A model generated the notes under the pieces. That model was given only the letters and a program-made list of their open reading frames with translations, ran no database searches and was not told the DNA's origin. The translations under genes and the position numbers were made by a program. A stretch of DNA of 64,000 nucleotides from Formosa algae (GTDB taxonomy: Bacteria; Bacteroidota; Bacteroidia; Flavobacteriales; Flavobacteriaceae), in the NCBI RefSeq assembly GCF_001439665.1, contig NZ_LMAK01000030.1, positions 1 to 64,000 of the forward strand, in the 5' to 3' direction. This document shows, piece by piece, positions 35,894-45,847 of the stretch. Numbering within the stretch: the stretch's first letter is position 1; the number at the start of each line of letters is the position of its first letter.

Positions 35894-36754
35894 ATGAATT
35901 TATATCCAATTGAAACTGGTAATTTTAAGCTAGATGGTGGTGCTATGTTTGGTGTTGTACCTAAAAGTATCTGGCAAAAAACCAATCCAGCAGATTCTAA
36001 TAACTTAATTGATATTGCTGCAAGATCTCTTTTAATAGAAGATGGAAACAGGCTTATTTTGATAGACACAGGCATGGGAGATAAACAGTCTGATAAGTTT
36101 TTTGGATATTATGCCCTTTGGGGAAACCATTCTATAGATGCGTCTTTAAAAAAATATGGTTTTCATAGAGACGATATTACAGATGTGTTTTTAACACATT
36201 TACATTTTGATCACGTTGGTGGAAGTATTCAATGGAATAAAGACAGAACAGGGTATGAACCTGCATTTAAAAATGCTCATTTTTGGAGTAATAAAGACCA
36301 TTGGTTTTGGGCAACCCAACCTAATGTGAGAGAAAAAGCATCTTTTTTTAAAGAAAATATCATTCCCATCGAAGATAGTGGGCAGTTAAAACTTACTGCA
36401 CTTCCTGAAAACGATCTTCTAAAAAATAGCGAATTGGGTTTCGATATTTTATTTGTGAACGGGCATACAGACAAACAAATGATTCCTCAAATTAAATACA
36501 AGGATAAAACTATAGTATTTATGGCCGATTTATTACCTACCGCAGGACATATACCTCTGCCTTATGTTGTTGGATACGATACTAGACCTTTAATCACGCT
36601 TAGCGAAAAAGAAAAGTTTTTAAATCTAGCTGCCAACAATAATTATTATCTATTTTTGGAGCACGATGCTCACAACGAAATAATTACTCTTAAACATACA
36701 GAAAAAGGCGTACGTCTTAAAGACACGTACAGCTGTAACGATATTTTTAATTAA
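35894..36754 (+). CDS. MBL-fold metallo-hydrolase
   Basis: This is a 286-residue protein. Motif THLHFDHVGG (HxHxDH) at about residues 100-109 binds two metal ions. LIDTGMGDK, NGHTDKQM and the late EHDAH complete the metallo-beta-lactamase fold. No signal peptide is seen. The family includes lactonases and other hydrolases, and the substrate cannot be named. It precedes the S8 peptidase gene by 15 bases and may share its transcript. Confidence 0.88.
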   Translation: MNLYPIETGNFKLDGGAMFGVVPKSIWQKTNPADSNNLIDIAARSLLIEDGNRLILIDTGMGDKQSDKFFGYYALWGNHSIDASLKKYGFHRDDITDVFLTHLHFDHVGGSIQWNKDRTGYEPAFKNAHFWSNKDHWFWATQPNVREKASFFKENIIPIEDSGQLKLTALPENDLLKNSELGFDILFVNGHTDKQMIPQIKYKDKTIVFMADLLPTAGHIPLPYVVGYDTRPLITLSEKEKFLNLAANNNYYLFLEHDAHNEIITLKHTEKGVRLKDTYSCNDIFN

Positions 36755-36769
36755 CATATTAAATTACAC

Positions 36770-38383
36770 ATGAATATTATTAAACCAATTTTATTTTCTG
36801 CTATAGCAGCAACTGTTTTAACTAGCTGTGGTGGTGGTGCAAAAGTACTATCTACGCCTATCGAAAACATAGATAGTATACCTTTAAAAGTATCGCCTTT
36901 AACAGATACTCAAAAACATACTTGGGGACATTTAGATCTTATTCAAGATACCATTCCAGGAATGAGTGTAGATAAAGCCTACACAGAAATTATTAAAAAT
37001 AACGAAGGAAAAACGGTAATTGTTGCAGTAATTGACTCTGGAATAGATATTGAACACGAAGATTTAGACGGTGTAATCTGGACTAACGAAAAAGAAGTTC
37101 CTGGTAATGGAATTGATGACGATAAAAACGGCTTTGTTGATGATGTTCATGGATGGAACTTCTTAGGAGATACGTACAACGAACAATTAGAATTTGTAAG
37201 AATCTTAGCCACTGGAGACGAAACTAATCCGGATTATGCAAGAGCTAAAACAGAATACGACGAAGAATATTCTAAGTTTTTTAACTACAAAACTCAGTAC
37301 GACCAGTTATTACAACAACTAAAAGGAGCAGACGAATTAATCTCTGCTAAATTAAATAAGTCTGATTATAACTTAGCTGATATTGAAACTATTGAAGCTG
37401 GAGACGATGAAGCCTTATCTACTGCAGTTGCTATTGGAAAATATATTTTAGGTCTTGGTTTTGAAGATGTAAATGCTGCTAAAAAAGATTTAAACAATGG
37501 TCTTGAAAGTATTTCTGAACGTTTAAACTACAATTTAAATATTAAATTTCAAGGTAGAAAAACAGGAGACAATCCAGACGATTTAACAGATATTGGATAC
37601 GGTAACGGTAACGTTATGCCTGTAAAAGATTCTGAAAGCCATGGAACACACGTTGCCGGAATTATTGCTGCAGAGCGTAATAATGGTTTAGGTGTTAATG
37701 GTGTTGCAAATAATGTAAAAATTATGAGCGTTAGAGCTGTACCTAATGGCGATGAGTACGATAAAGATATCGCTTTAGCTATTCGTTATGCTGTAGATAA
37801 TGGAGCACAAATTATAAACGGAAGTTTTGGTAAATATTACTCACCACACAGTGACTGGGTAAGAGATGCTATTGCTTACGCTAGTGAAAACGATGTATTA
37901 TTTGTAAATGCTGCAGGTAACGAAGGTCAAGATCTAGATGTTAAAAATTGTTTCCCTAACGACCAAATAGACAATGGTCCAGAAGTAGGAGATACATTTG
38001 TTACTGTTGGAGCTTTAGAACCTAAATACGGACCAGAAATGGTTGCAGGATTCTCTAACTACGGAAAAATTAATGTCGATGTATTTTCGCCTGGTGCTAA
38101 AATATACTCTACAGTTCCTGGAAGCGATAAATACGATACTAAAGGCGGAACTTCTATGGCAGCACCTGCTGTTGCTGGTGTAGCTGCTTTAATTCGCTCT
38201 CAATATCCAAAATTATCTGCGGCACAAGTGAAACAAGTCTTAATGGATTCTGGTTTACCTGTAACTGTAGATGTTATTGTTGGTGGAGACGCTACTAATA
38301 AAGCACCTTTTGCAGATTTATCTAAATCTAAAAAAATGGTGAATGCCTATAATGCATTAATATTAGCTTCAAAGTTAAAATAA
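36770..38383 (+). CDS. Lipoprotein subtilisin-like serine peptidase (S8)
   Basis: This 537-residue protein has a lipobox cysteine at residue 20 (VLTSC). The catalytic triad is D89 (VAVIDSGIDIEHED), H291 (SHGTHVAG) and S462 (GGTSMAAPAVAG). The ~200-residue gap between Asp and His, much larger than in subtilisin, contains an acidic helical insertion that may form a regulatory or substrate-binding element. It probably faces the periplasm or cell surface. A terminator follows at 38402. Confidence 0.93.
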   Translation: MNIIKPILFSAIAATVLTSCGGGAKVLSTPIENIDSIPLKVSPLTDTQKHTWGHLDLIQDTIPGMSVDKAYTEIIKNNEGKTVIVAVIDSGIDIEHEDLDGVIWTNEKEVPGNGIDDDKNGFVDDVHGWNFLGDTYNEQLEFVRILATGDETNPDYARAKTEYDEEYSKFFNYKTQYDQLLQQLKGADELISAKLNKSDYNLADIETIEAGDDEALSTAVAIGKYILGLGFEDVNAAKKDLNNGLESISERLNYNLNIKFQGRKTGDNPDDLTDIGYGNGNVMPVKDSESHGTHVAGIIAAERNNGLGVNGVANNVKIMSVRAVPNGDEYDKDIALAIRYAVDNGAQIINGSFGKYYSPHSDWVRDAIAYASENDVLFVNAAGNEGQDLDVKNCFPNDQIDNGPEVGDTFVTVGALEPKYGPEMVAGFSNYGKINVDVFSPGAKIYSTVPGSDKYDTKGGTSMAAPAVAGVAALIRSQYPKLSAAQVKQVLMDSGLPVTVDVIVGGDATNKAPFADLSKSKKMVNAYNALILASKLK

Positions 38384-38401
38384 ATATTTCTTAATATATT
38401 T

Positions 38402-38434
38402 AACCTCATCAACCTCAACTTGATGAGGTTTTTT
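38402..38434 (+). terminator. Terminator after the S8 peptidase gene
   Basis: A perfect 11-bp stem (38402-38412 with 38420-38430) with a 7-base loop is followed by a T run. Confidence 0.85.
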
Positions 38435-38454
38435 ATTTAAACCCTCTTAATTAT

Positions 38455-40320
38455 ATGAAACAAATTTTTTACTCAATTTTTGGACTTCTATTCCTTCTTA
38501 CTTCTTGTAAATCTACAATGAGTACAACTAACAATAGTAGTACCACAACAAATTCAGACCCTGCATATTGGCAACAACATGTAGATTATACTATGGATAT
38601 CGATATGGATGTTAAATCTTATCAATATAAAGGTGTTCAAAAATTAGTGTATACTAACAATTCTCCAGATGTGTTAACAAGTGTGTATTATCACTTATTT
38701 TTAAACGCATTCCAACCTGATAGCGAAATGGATGTGCGTTTACAAAATATTGAAGATCCAGATGGTAGAATGGTAGAGAATGGTACAAGTAGAATTTCTA
38801 CTTTAACACCAGACGAAATAGGATACATTAAAGTAAAATCTCTTAAACAAGATGGTAAAACTATTCCTTACGAAACTGTAGGAACTATCCTTGAAGTAAA
38901 ATTAGAACATCCTATACAACCAGGCGAACAAGTAACATTCGATATGGATTTTGATGCACAATTGCCTATTCAAATCCGTCGTTCTGGAAGAAATAACAAA
39001 GAAGGTGTTGCTTTATCTATGACGCAATGGTATCCTAAATTAGCAGAATACGATTTTGAAGGTTGGCATGCAGATCCATACATTGGAAGAGAATTTCATG
39101 GTGTTTGGGGAAATTTTGATGTGACTATAAACATTGATAAAGACTACACAGTAGGAGGAACGGGTTACCTTCAAAATCCTAACGAGATAGGTCATGGTTA
39201 CACCACTGAAACTGTAAACAATACCGATAAAGATAAATTATCTTGGCATTTTATAGCACCTAATGTACACGACTTTACATGGGCTGCAGATCCTGAATAT
39301 GTACATGATACTATGCAAGTACCTAACGGACCAGTATTACATTTCTTCTATAAAAACAAATCAGAAATTGCTGAAAATTGGAAAAAGCTTCAACCTAAAG
39401 CTGTAGAGTTAATGCAATATTTTAGTAACGAAATAGGGAAGTACCCATACAAACAATACTCAATTATCCAAGGTGGAGATGGTGGTATGGAATATGCTAT
39501 GTGTACACTTATTACTGGAGAACGTAAATTTGGTAGTTTAGTAGGCGTTACAGCTCATGAAATGGCACACACTTGGTTTCAATTCTTATTAGCTTCAAAC
39601 GAGTCAAAACACGAATGGATGGACGAAGGTTTTACAAGTTATATTAGCGACCAAGCCATGAATGTTATCATGAATGAAAATAAAGCAAACCCTTCTGAAG
39701 GCGCTTACCGTGGCTATTATTATTTAGTAAAATCTGGAAAAGAACAACCACAAACTACACATTCAGACCGTTACCATAATAATATGGCATATAGTATTGC
39801 GGCTTACAGCAAAGGAGAAGTCTTTTTATCTCAATTAGGTTATGTTATCGGAGACACAAATTTAAAAAATACCCTTAAAAAGTATTTTACAGATTTCTCT
39901 TTTAAACATCCAAGACCTATTGACATTATACGTTCTGCAGAAAAAACATCTGGTTTAGAATTAGATTGGTATTTAACAGATTGGACACAAACTACAAATA
40001 CAATAGACTACGGAATTAAATCTGTAGAAGATGTAGCAAACACCACTAAAGTTACTTTAGAACGCATTGGATTAATGCCTATGCCTTTAGATATTGAAGT
40101 TACGTATACCAATGGAACAAGAGAACAATTCTACATTCCGTTAACAATGATGCGTGGAGAAAAACCAGCAACAACGCCTAGAACACAATTAGCAGATTGG
40201 GCTTGGGCTTATCCAACGTACACGTTTACCATTAAAAAACCACAAGGTGCTATAAAAAATATACAAATAGATCCTAAAGGTTTAATGGCAGATATAAACA
40301 AAGAAAACAATACACATTAA
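38455..40320 (+). CDS. M1 family metallopeptidase, lipoprotein
   Basis: This 621-residue zinc peptidase has the motif HEMAH (residues 368-372) followed by the third ligand E391 in WMDEGFTSY, and GGMEYAMCTLI in place of the usual GAMEN exopeptidase motif. The N-terminus is a lipoprotein signal with Cys18 (LLTSC). Members cleave peptides at the periplasm or cell surface. The changed GxMEN-type motif may alter amino-terminal specificity. It lies between two terminators and is probably a single-gene transcript. Confidence 0.92.
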   Translation: MKQIFYSIFGLLFLLTSCKSTMSTTNNSSTTTNSDPAYWQQHVDYTMDIDMDVKSYQYKGVQKLVYTNNSPDVLTSVYYHLFLNAFQPDSEMDVRLQNIEDPDGRMVENGTSRISTLTPDEIGYIKVKSLKQDGKTIPYETVGTILEVKLEHPIQPGEQVTFDMDFDAQLPIQIRRSGRNNKEGVALSMTQWYPKLAEYDFEGWHADPYIGREFHGVWGNFDVTINIDKDYTVGGTGYLQNPNEIGHGYTTETVNNTDKDKLSWHFIAPNVHDFTWAADPEYVHDTMQVPNGPVLHFFYKNKSEIAENWKKLQPKAVELMQYFSNEIGKYPYKQYSIIQGGDGGMEYAMCTLITGERKFGSLVGVTAHEMAHTWFQFLLASNESKHEWMDEGFTSYISDQAMNVIMNENKANPSEGAYRGYYYLVKSGKEQPQTTHSDRYHNNMAYSIAAYSKGEVFLSQLGYVIGDTNLKNTLKKYFTDFSFKHPRPIDIIRSAEKTSGLELDWYLTDWTQTTNTIDYGIKSVEDVANTTKVTLERIGLMPMPLDIEVTYTNGTREQFYIPLTMMRGEKPATTPRTQLADWAWAYPTYTFTIKKPQGAIKNIQIDPKGLMADINKENNTH

Positions 40321-40350
40321 GCTTAAATACACAAGCTAATCGTAATTAAT

Positions 40351-40392
40351 AACGCATGTTTATACATTTGTAAAAAACATGCGTTATTTTTA
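40351..40392 (+). terminator. Terminator after the M1 peptidase gene
   Basis: A perfect 11-bp stem (40351-40361 with 40375-40385) is followed by ATTTTTAT. The loop is 13 bases. Confidence 0.75.
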
Positions 40393-40409
40393 TATAAAAT
40401 TATTTTAAC

Positions 40410-41816
40410 ATGAATTTAAATTCAGCATTATATACCGATTTATATCAGCTTGCCATGGGGCAGTCTTACTTCTTGAAAGAAAAACACAAAGTAAGCGCAA
40501 CGTTCGATTACTTTTTTAGGAAAACACCTTTTGAAGGTGGTTATGTGCTTTTTTCTGGTTTAGAAGAAGTTTTAGATTGGTTGGAAACTGTAGCTTTTTC
40601 TGAAGATGATATCGCGTATTTAACTGCACAAGGATTTAATTCTGATTATATAGAGTATCTTAAAAATTTCAAATTCACCGGACATATTCAAAGTATGCAA
40701 GAAGGTGAAATTATCTTTCCTTTTAGTCCTATTTTAACCGTAACAGGTTCTATTATTGAATGTCAGATAATCGAAACATTTATTTTAAATGCCCTTAATT
40801 TTCAGTCGTTAATAGCAACCAAAGCCAGTCGAATTAGATACATCTCGGGAGAGGAAAAAAGTTTAGCCGAATTTGGACTAAGACGTGCACAAGGTTATGC
40901 TGGGCTACAGGCTTCGCGTGCCTCATTTATTGGCGGATTCGATTATACATCTAACGTACTTGCTGGTAAACTTTACTGTATTCCTGTTTCTGGAACCATG
41001 GCGCATGCCTACATACAAAGTTACGACGATGAACTTACGGCCTTTAGAGATTTTGCAGAAACACGACCTGTAAATTGCGTCTTGTTGGTCGATACTTACG
41101 ATACCCTAAAAAGTGGTATTCCAAACGCTATTATTGTGGCTAAAGAAATGGAAGCTCGCGGAGAACGATTACTTGGTATTCGATTAGATAGCGGAGATTT
41201 AGCATATTTATCTAAAGCCGGTAGAAAACAACTTGATGAAGCCGGATTAGAGTATGTAAAAATAGCAGCTTCTAATCAGTTAGACGAGCATGTAATTAGA
41301 AGTTTAAAAGAACAACAAGCACAAATAGATATTTATGGCGTAGGCACAAATTTGGTTGTTGGAAAAGAAAATGGCGCCTTAGATGGTGTGTATAAATTAT
41401 GTAGCTTTAACGATACACCGCGAATTAAAATTTCTGAAAATTTAAAAAAGATGAATTTTCCAGGAAAAAAACAAGTGTATCGCTATATGAATGAAAACGG
41501 ACTATACATTGCAGATGCCATTACCTTAGATCATTTAGAAGCACCAAAAACAATGGCACATCCTTTTGAAACTCATAAGCGAATGGCTATTGAATACGCT
41601 ACGGTAAAACCATTATTACACGATGTTATGATTGATGGTAAACGTGTACATGCAAAAAAATCGACTGCAGAATTGGTACAAATTACCAAAGACAATCTTT
41701 CTAAATTACCAACAGAACACAAACGTTTCGATAATCCGCATGTGTATAAAGTAGGATTAAGTCCAGAGTTAGAAGCTTTAAGAGATCAATTAAAAAAAGA
41801 AAAATTAATGTCGTAA
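40410..41816 (+). CDS. pncB: Nicotinate phosphoribosyltransferase
   Basis: PncB converts nicotinate and PRPP to nicotinate mononucleotide in NAD salvage. The 468-residue protein starts LYTDLYQLAMGQSYF, with FDYFFRKTPFEGGY, the SGTMAHAYIQ segment, VDTYDT and GIRLDSGDLAYLS, all typical of the family. Its stop codon overlaps the pncA start (TAATG), coupling it to the enzyme that makes its substrate. Confidence 0.95.
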   Translation: MNLNSALYTDLYQLAMGQSYFLKEKHKVSATFDYFFRKTPFEGGYVLFSGLEEVLDWLETVAFSEDDIAYLTAQGFNSDYIEYLKNFKFTGHIQSMQEGEIIFPFSPILTVTGSIIECQIIETFILNALNFQSLIATKASRIRYISGEEKSLAEFGLRRAQGYAGLQASRASFIGGFDYTSNVLAGKLYCIPVSGTMAHAYIQSYDDELTAFRDFAETRPVNCVLLVDTYDTLKSGIPNAIIVAKEMEARGERLLGIRLDSGDLAYLSKAGRKQLDEAGLEYVKIAASNQLDEHVIRSLKEQQAQIDIYGVGTNLVVGKENGALDGVYKLCSFNDTPRIKISENLKKMNFPGKKQVYRYMNENGLYIADAITLDHLEAPKTMAHPFETHKRMAIEYATVKPLLHDVMIDGKRVHAKKSTAELVQITKDNLSKLPTEHKRFDNPHVYKVGLSPELEALRDQLKKEKLMS

Positions 41817-42421
41817 TGAAAGCACTTATTCTTGTAGATATTCAAAATGATTTTTTACCAGGCGGAGCACTTGCCGTTGCCAAAGGCCATGAAATTATTC
41901 CGTTGGTAAATTCACTACAATCTAAATTTGATGTTGTTGTAGCCTCTCAAGATTGGCACCCAGAACATCATGCTAGTTTTGCAAGTAATCATGATAATAA
42001 AACTGTTTTTGAAGTAATTAATTTACATGGTCAAGAGCAAGTATTATGGCCAAATCATTGTGTACAAGGTACAGCTGGAGCATCATTTTTTTCAGCCTTA
42101 AATACAAATGCTGTATCTGCCATTTTTAGAAAAGGCATGCATAAAGAAGTAGATAGTTATAGCGCATTTTTCGATAATAATAAAACACAACATACCGGTT
42201 TAGAAGCCTATTTAAAAAGTATGCAAGTTACAGATGTGTATGTTTGCGGATTAGCAGCCGACTATTGTGTATATTTTACAGCTAAAGACGCACAAAATTT
42301 AGGCTTTAAAACCTATTATATTACAGATGCAACCCGTTACATTTCTGAAGACATGTACAACACTGCTGTAACAGATTTAAAACAACTTGGAGTTACCATG
42401 TTAACCAGTGACGAGATTTAA
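41816..42421 (+). CDS. pncA: Nicotinamidase
   Basis: PncA hydrolyses nicotinamide to nicotinate. In the 201-residue protein the catalytic triad is D8 (LVDIQNDF), K106 (FRKGMH) and C151 (LAADYCV), and metal ligands lie in SQDWHPEHH (about 45-52). It starts within the pncB stop codon, and rnpA follows after 3 bases. Together pncA and pncB form a complete short route from nicotinamide to NaMN. Confidence 0.95.
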   Translation: MKALILVDIQNDFLPGGALAVAKGHEIIPLVNSLQSKFDVVVASQDWHPEHHASFASNHDNKTVFEVINLHGQEQVLWPNHCVQGTAGASFFSALNTNAVSAIFRKGMHKEVDSYSAFFDNNKTQHTGLEAYLKSMQVTDVYVCGLAADYCVYFTAKDAQNLGFKTYYITDATRYISEDMYNTAVTDLKQLGVTMLTSDEI

Positions 42422-42424
42422 TTT

Positions 42425-42805
42425 ATGAAGTATACTTACGGTAAAACCGAAAAACTTAAAAGTAAAATTACTATTGAAAAACTCTTTACAGAAGGGAAAT
42501 CAGTATCTGCTTATCCGTTGCGTTTAGTATATTTAAAAACCAGTTTTGAAGATAATGTCACTATAAAAGCTGGCGTGTCTGTAAGTAAACGAAATTTTAA
42601 ATTAGCTGTAGACAGAAATCGAATAAAACGATTGTTAAGAGAAGCTTACCGACTAAATAAAAATGAGCATTTTAGTACGATTTCGTCTCAATATGCGTTT
42701 ATGATTTTATATTTTGGTAAAGACGTACCGAGTTACGAATTTGTTGAAAAGAAAGTAAAGACCTTATTTGAAAAATTTTTAAAAGCAGAAGCCGAAAATA
42801 TATAA
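42425..42805 (+). CDS. rnpA: Ribonuclease P protein component
   Basis: RnpA is the small basic subunit that helps RNase P RNA process tRNA 5' ends. The 126-residue protein has the RNR-type motif FKLAVDRNRIKRLLREAYR and the N-terminal LKSKITIEKLF. The usual neighbour rpmH is absent. Here the gene is in a pncB-pncA-rnpA-S41 run. Confidence 0.93.
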   Translation: MKYTYGKTEKLKSKITIEKLFTEGKSVSAYPLRLVYLKTSFEDNVTIKAGVSVSKRNFKLAVDRNRIKRLLREAYRLNKNEHFSTISSQYAFMILYFGKDVPSYEFVEKKVKTLFEKFLKAEAENI

Positions 42806-42848
42806 CCTTTTTTCAATTTATAACATTAGATTAAAAACCGTTTTATAC

Positions 42849-44489
42849 ATGAAAACATTACTTAAAAAAAAGATCCTAATTCCTGTTTTTGCGGTTGCCA
42901 TATTTTTTTCTACCACAGCATTCCAAAACGATTTTTTTGAAATCGCAAAGCAAATAGAAATCTTTACAACGCTGTATAAAGAGCTAAACATGAATTATGT
43001 GGATGAAACCAATCCGGCAGATTTAATGGACACGGCTATAAAAAGTATGTTGAAAGATTTAGATCCGTATACCACTTTTATGAACGAACAGGATGTGGAA
43101 GCGGCCAGGATTAATAATACTGGCGATTATACGGGTATAGGAGCGCGTGTAAAGACACTTAAAGATAAGTTAGTAATCGTAGAACCGTATAAAGATTATC
43201 CTGCAGATAAAGCCGGTTTAAAACCTGGAGACGAAATTATTAAAATAGGAACTATAGATTTAGAAACCTTTAAAGACGATAAAGGCGACTTATTAAAAGG
43301 ATCTTCTGGAACAAGTATAGATGTTACATATAAAAGACAAGGTAAAATTTATACAGCAACTATAAATAGGGCAGAAGTAGAGATAAATGCTGTACCTTAT
43401 TTTTCTATGATAAACGACCAAACCGGATATATTGTATTAAGTCAGTTTAATAATAAAGCATCTTTACAAACTGCTTATGCGGTTAAAGATTTAAAAGCCC
43501 AAGGTGCAGAAAAAATAATTTTAGATTTACGCGATAATCCTGGCGGATTATTGCATGAAGCTGTTAATGTAGTAAACATTTTTGTACCTAAAGCACAGTT
43601 AGTAGTTACCACAAAATCGAAAGTTAAAAAGTTTAATAAAACGTATTATACACAGAAAGAAGCTTTAGATGTAGAAATTCCTTTAGTGGTGTTAATAAAT
43701 GGCCGCAGTGCTTCTGCTAGCGAAATTGTAGCAGGTACTTTACAAGATTTAGACCGTGCCGTTATTATTGGATCTCGTAGTTTTGGTAAAGGCTTAGTAC
43801 AGCGCCCAAAACAACTCACTTACGGAACCCAGTTAAAATTAACTATTTCTAGATATTACACACCTTCTGGACGTTGTATTCAGGCTTTAGATTATTGGCA
43901 TCGCGACGAAAAAGGTGCAGCAGTGCGTATTGCTCAAGAAAATTATCATGAGTTTAAAACTAAAAACGGAAGACCTGTTTTTGATGGTGGTGGCGTCTTG
44001 CCAGACGAAGCTTTAGAAATTACTAAAAACTCGGCCATAACAAATGCGATCTTAAATAAGGATCTTATTTTCGATTATGCGACAACATATTATTATGCGC
44101 ATCCAAACCTAAAAGATGTAAATGCTTTTAAACTGACGGATTCCGATTTTAACGACTTTAAAAAATACTTAAAAACTAACGATTTTAACTTCGAAACAGA
44201 TACTGAAACCGCATTAGCAAAAGCTTTTGAAAGTGCTAAAAAAGAAGGTTTGGATGATAACATACAAAAGGATTACAATACACTTATTAACAATCTAAAC
44301 ACCTCAAAAATAAAGGGTATAGACGAAAACAAAGCACAATTATCGAGTTTATTAACAGACGAAATTGTGAAACGCTACGCCTACAGAGAAGGTGTTTACG
44401 ATTATTATAAAACACACAATCCGGAAATAAAACGTGCTACAGAAATTTTAAGCAACACCACCACTTATAGTAAGTTTTTAAACCATTAA
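42849..44489 (+). CDS. S41 family C-terminal processing peptidase
   Basis: This 546-residue protein has an N-terminal signal or anchor segment (about residues 8-25), a PDZ domain at about 90-170 (GIGARVKTLKDKLVIVEPY), and a serine-lysine active site: GRSASASE (285-292) and SFGKG with K314. The C-terminal ~150 residues are helical. It acts in the periplasm as a Ctp/Prc-type protease. It ends overlapping the convergent GNAT gene by 4 bases. Confidence 0.92.
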   Translation: MKTLLKKKILIPVFAVAIFFSTTAFQNDFFEIAKQIEIFTTLYKELNMNYVDETNPADLMDTAIKSMLKDLDPYTTFMNEQDVEAARINNTGDYTGIGARVKTLKDKLVIVEPYKDYPADKAGLKPGDEIIKIGTIDLETFKDDKGDLLKGSSGTSIDVTYKRQGKIYTATINRAEVEINAVPYFSMINDQTGYIVLSQFNNKASLQTAYAVKDLKAQGAEKIILDLRDNPGGLLHEAVNVVNIFVPKAQLVVTTKSKVKKFNKTYYTQKEALDVEIPLVVLINGRSASASEIVAGTLQDLDRAVIIGSRSFGKGLVQRPKQLTYGTQLKLTISRYYTPSGRCIQALDYWHRDEKGAAVRIAQENYHEFKTKNGRPVFDGGGVLPDEALEITKNSAITNAILNKDLIFDYATTYYYAHPNLKDVNAFKLTDSDFNDFKKYLKTNDFNFETDTETALAKAFESAKKEGLDDNIQKDYNTLINNLNTSKIKGIDENKAQLSSLLTDEIVKRYAYREGVYDYYKTHNPEIKRATEILSNTTTYSKFLNH

Positions 44490-44932
44490 GGTTTTAAAAG
44501 CATACCTACATGCGGAATACCATCTTCTAAATACGGTTCAGAAACTGTTTTAAAACCTAAATTGTTATAAAAAGACTCTAAGTGTTTTTGTGCCGAAATT
44601 TTTATAATACTTTCGTTAAACTCGTCGTTTATAGCGTGTATAGACGCCTTCATTAAATCGTAACCATATTTATGTTTACGCTCGGTTTCCTTTACTATAA
44701 CACGGCCAATACTGGCCTGATCAAAATAATCGCCTGATCTAAAAATTCTAGTGTAGGCTACTAATTGGTTTTGTTTAAAACCTAAAACATGAAGTGCTTT
44801 ATTATCTTTACCATCAATATCTTGGTATACACAATCTTGTTCTACTACAAAAACTTCACTACGTAATTGCAATAAAGCATATAATTCGTGAATGTTAAGT
44901 TCGTTAAAATATTTTATTGTTAAGCTTATCAT
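44486..44932 (-). CDS. GNAT family N-acetyltransferase, ElaA-like
   Basis: This 148-residue protein resembles ElaA: LHELYALLQLRSEVFVVEQDCVYQDIDGKD near the N-terminus and the acetyl-CoA-binding IGRVIVKETERKHKYGYDLM. The acceptor is unknown. It is the last gene of an rpiB-CDF-GNAT run with 1-3 base gaps. Confidence 0.88.
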   Translation of the reverse strand: MISLTIKYFNELNIHELYALLQLRSEVFVVEQDCVYQDIDGKDNKALHVLGFKQNQLVAYTRIFRSGDYFDQASIGRVIVKETERKHKYGYDLMKASIHAINDEFNESIIKISAQKHLESFYNNLGFKTVSEPYLEDGIPHVGMLLKP

Positions 44933-44935
44933 GTT

Positions 44936-45847
44936 TTAATCTTGGACTATAATTTCTTTGGGATCTTTTTTATTAAATTCTGGTTGAATATTAACATGAT
45001 TTATATTGAATTTATCACGTAAAAGAGTTTCAATCTGAAATAAGATATCGTTAAATTGAGTTAATGTAATGTTTTCTTTAAAATCTAAATGCGCTTCTAA
45101 ATGCAATTCATCATCGTTTAAATTCCAAATGTGTACATGGTGTAAATTATTTACTTTAGGTATAACATTCACAGCTTCAACCACATCTATAACTTTAATA
45201 TTGCTGGGTGTAAATAACATAATCATTTTGGTAGAGGTTATTAACAATTCGTAACCAACCCAAATTAAATAGAGTCCTATTAAAAAGGTAAGCACACTAT
45301 CTACCCAAAACATTTGAAAATATTTCATGAGTAAACCACCTATTAATACAGCTACACTTGCCATCATATCTGTAAACAAATGTAAATAAGCGCTTCGCAT
45401 ATTAAGGTTAGTCTTAGAATCTCCTTTTAATAACAATACACTCACACCATTTGCTAAAATACCTAAAACAGATAACCAGATAACGAGGTTAGATTCTATA
45501 GGTTCTGGATGATTGAAACGTTTATAAGCCTCTCTTATTAATAATATAGCTATAATAATTAAGGTTGAAGCATTTATAAATGCTGCTAAAATTTCTGCAC
45601 GTTTATAACCAAAGGTTCGGTATTCAGATGCTTTTTGCTTAGATAATCTGTTTGCGATGTAACTTACAATTAAAGAAATAACATCTGTAAAATTATGAAG
45701 CGCATCGCTCAATAAAGCTAAACTACCTGAAACCAATCCACCTATAACCTGACTTAATGTAATAAGTATGTTTAATAAAATAGAAATTATTAAGTTTCTA
45801 CCTTTTAAACTATGGTGATCGTGGTTATGGTTATGTGAACTTGACAT
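44936..45847 (-). CDS. Cation diffusion facilitator family transporter
   Basis: This is a 303-residue inner-membrane protein. It has a histidine-rich N-terminus (SHNHNHDHH), six membrane segments, the metal-site patterns LSDALHNFTD and HLFTDMMAS and a C-terminal cytoplasmic domain with HHVHIWNLNDDELHLEAHL. It exports Zn2+ or a similar divalent ion using the proton gradient. It starts immediately before the rpiB stop, so the two share a transcript. Confidence 0.92.
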   Translation of the reverse strand: MSSSHNHNHDHHSLKGRNLIISILLNILITLSQVIGGLVSGSLALLSDALHNFTDVISLIVSYIANRLSKQKASEYRTFGYKRAEILAAFINASTLIIIAILLIREAYKRFNHPEPIESNLVIWLSVLGILANGVSVLLLKGDSKTNLNMRSAYLHLFTDMMASVAVLIGGLLMKYFQMFWVDSVLTFLIGLYLIWVGYELLITSTKMIMLFTPSNIKVIDVVEAVNVIPKVNNLHHVHIWNLNDDELHLEAHLDFKENITLTQFNDILFQIETLLRDKFNINHVNIQPEFNKKDPKEIIVQD

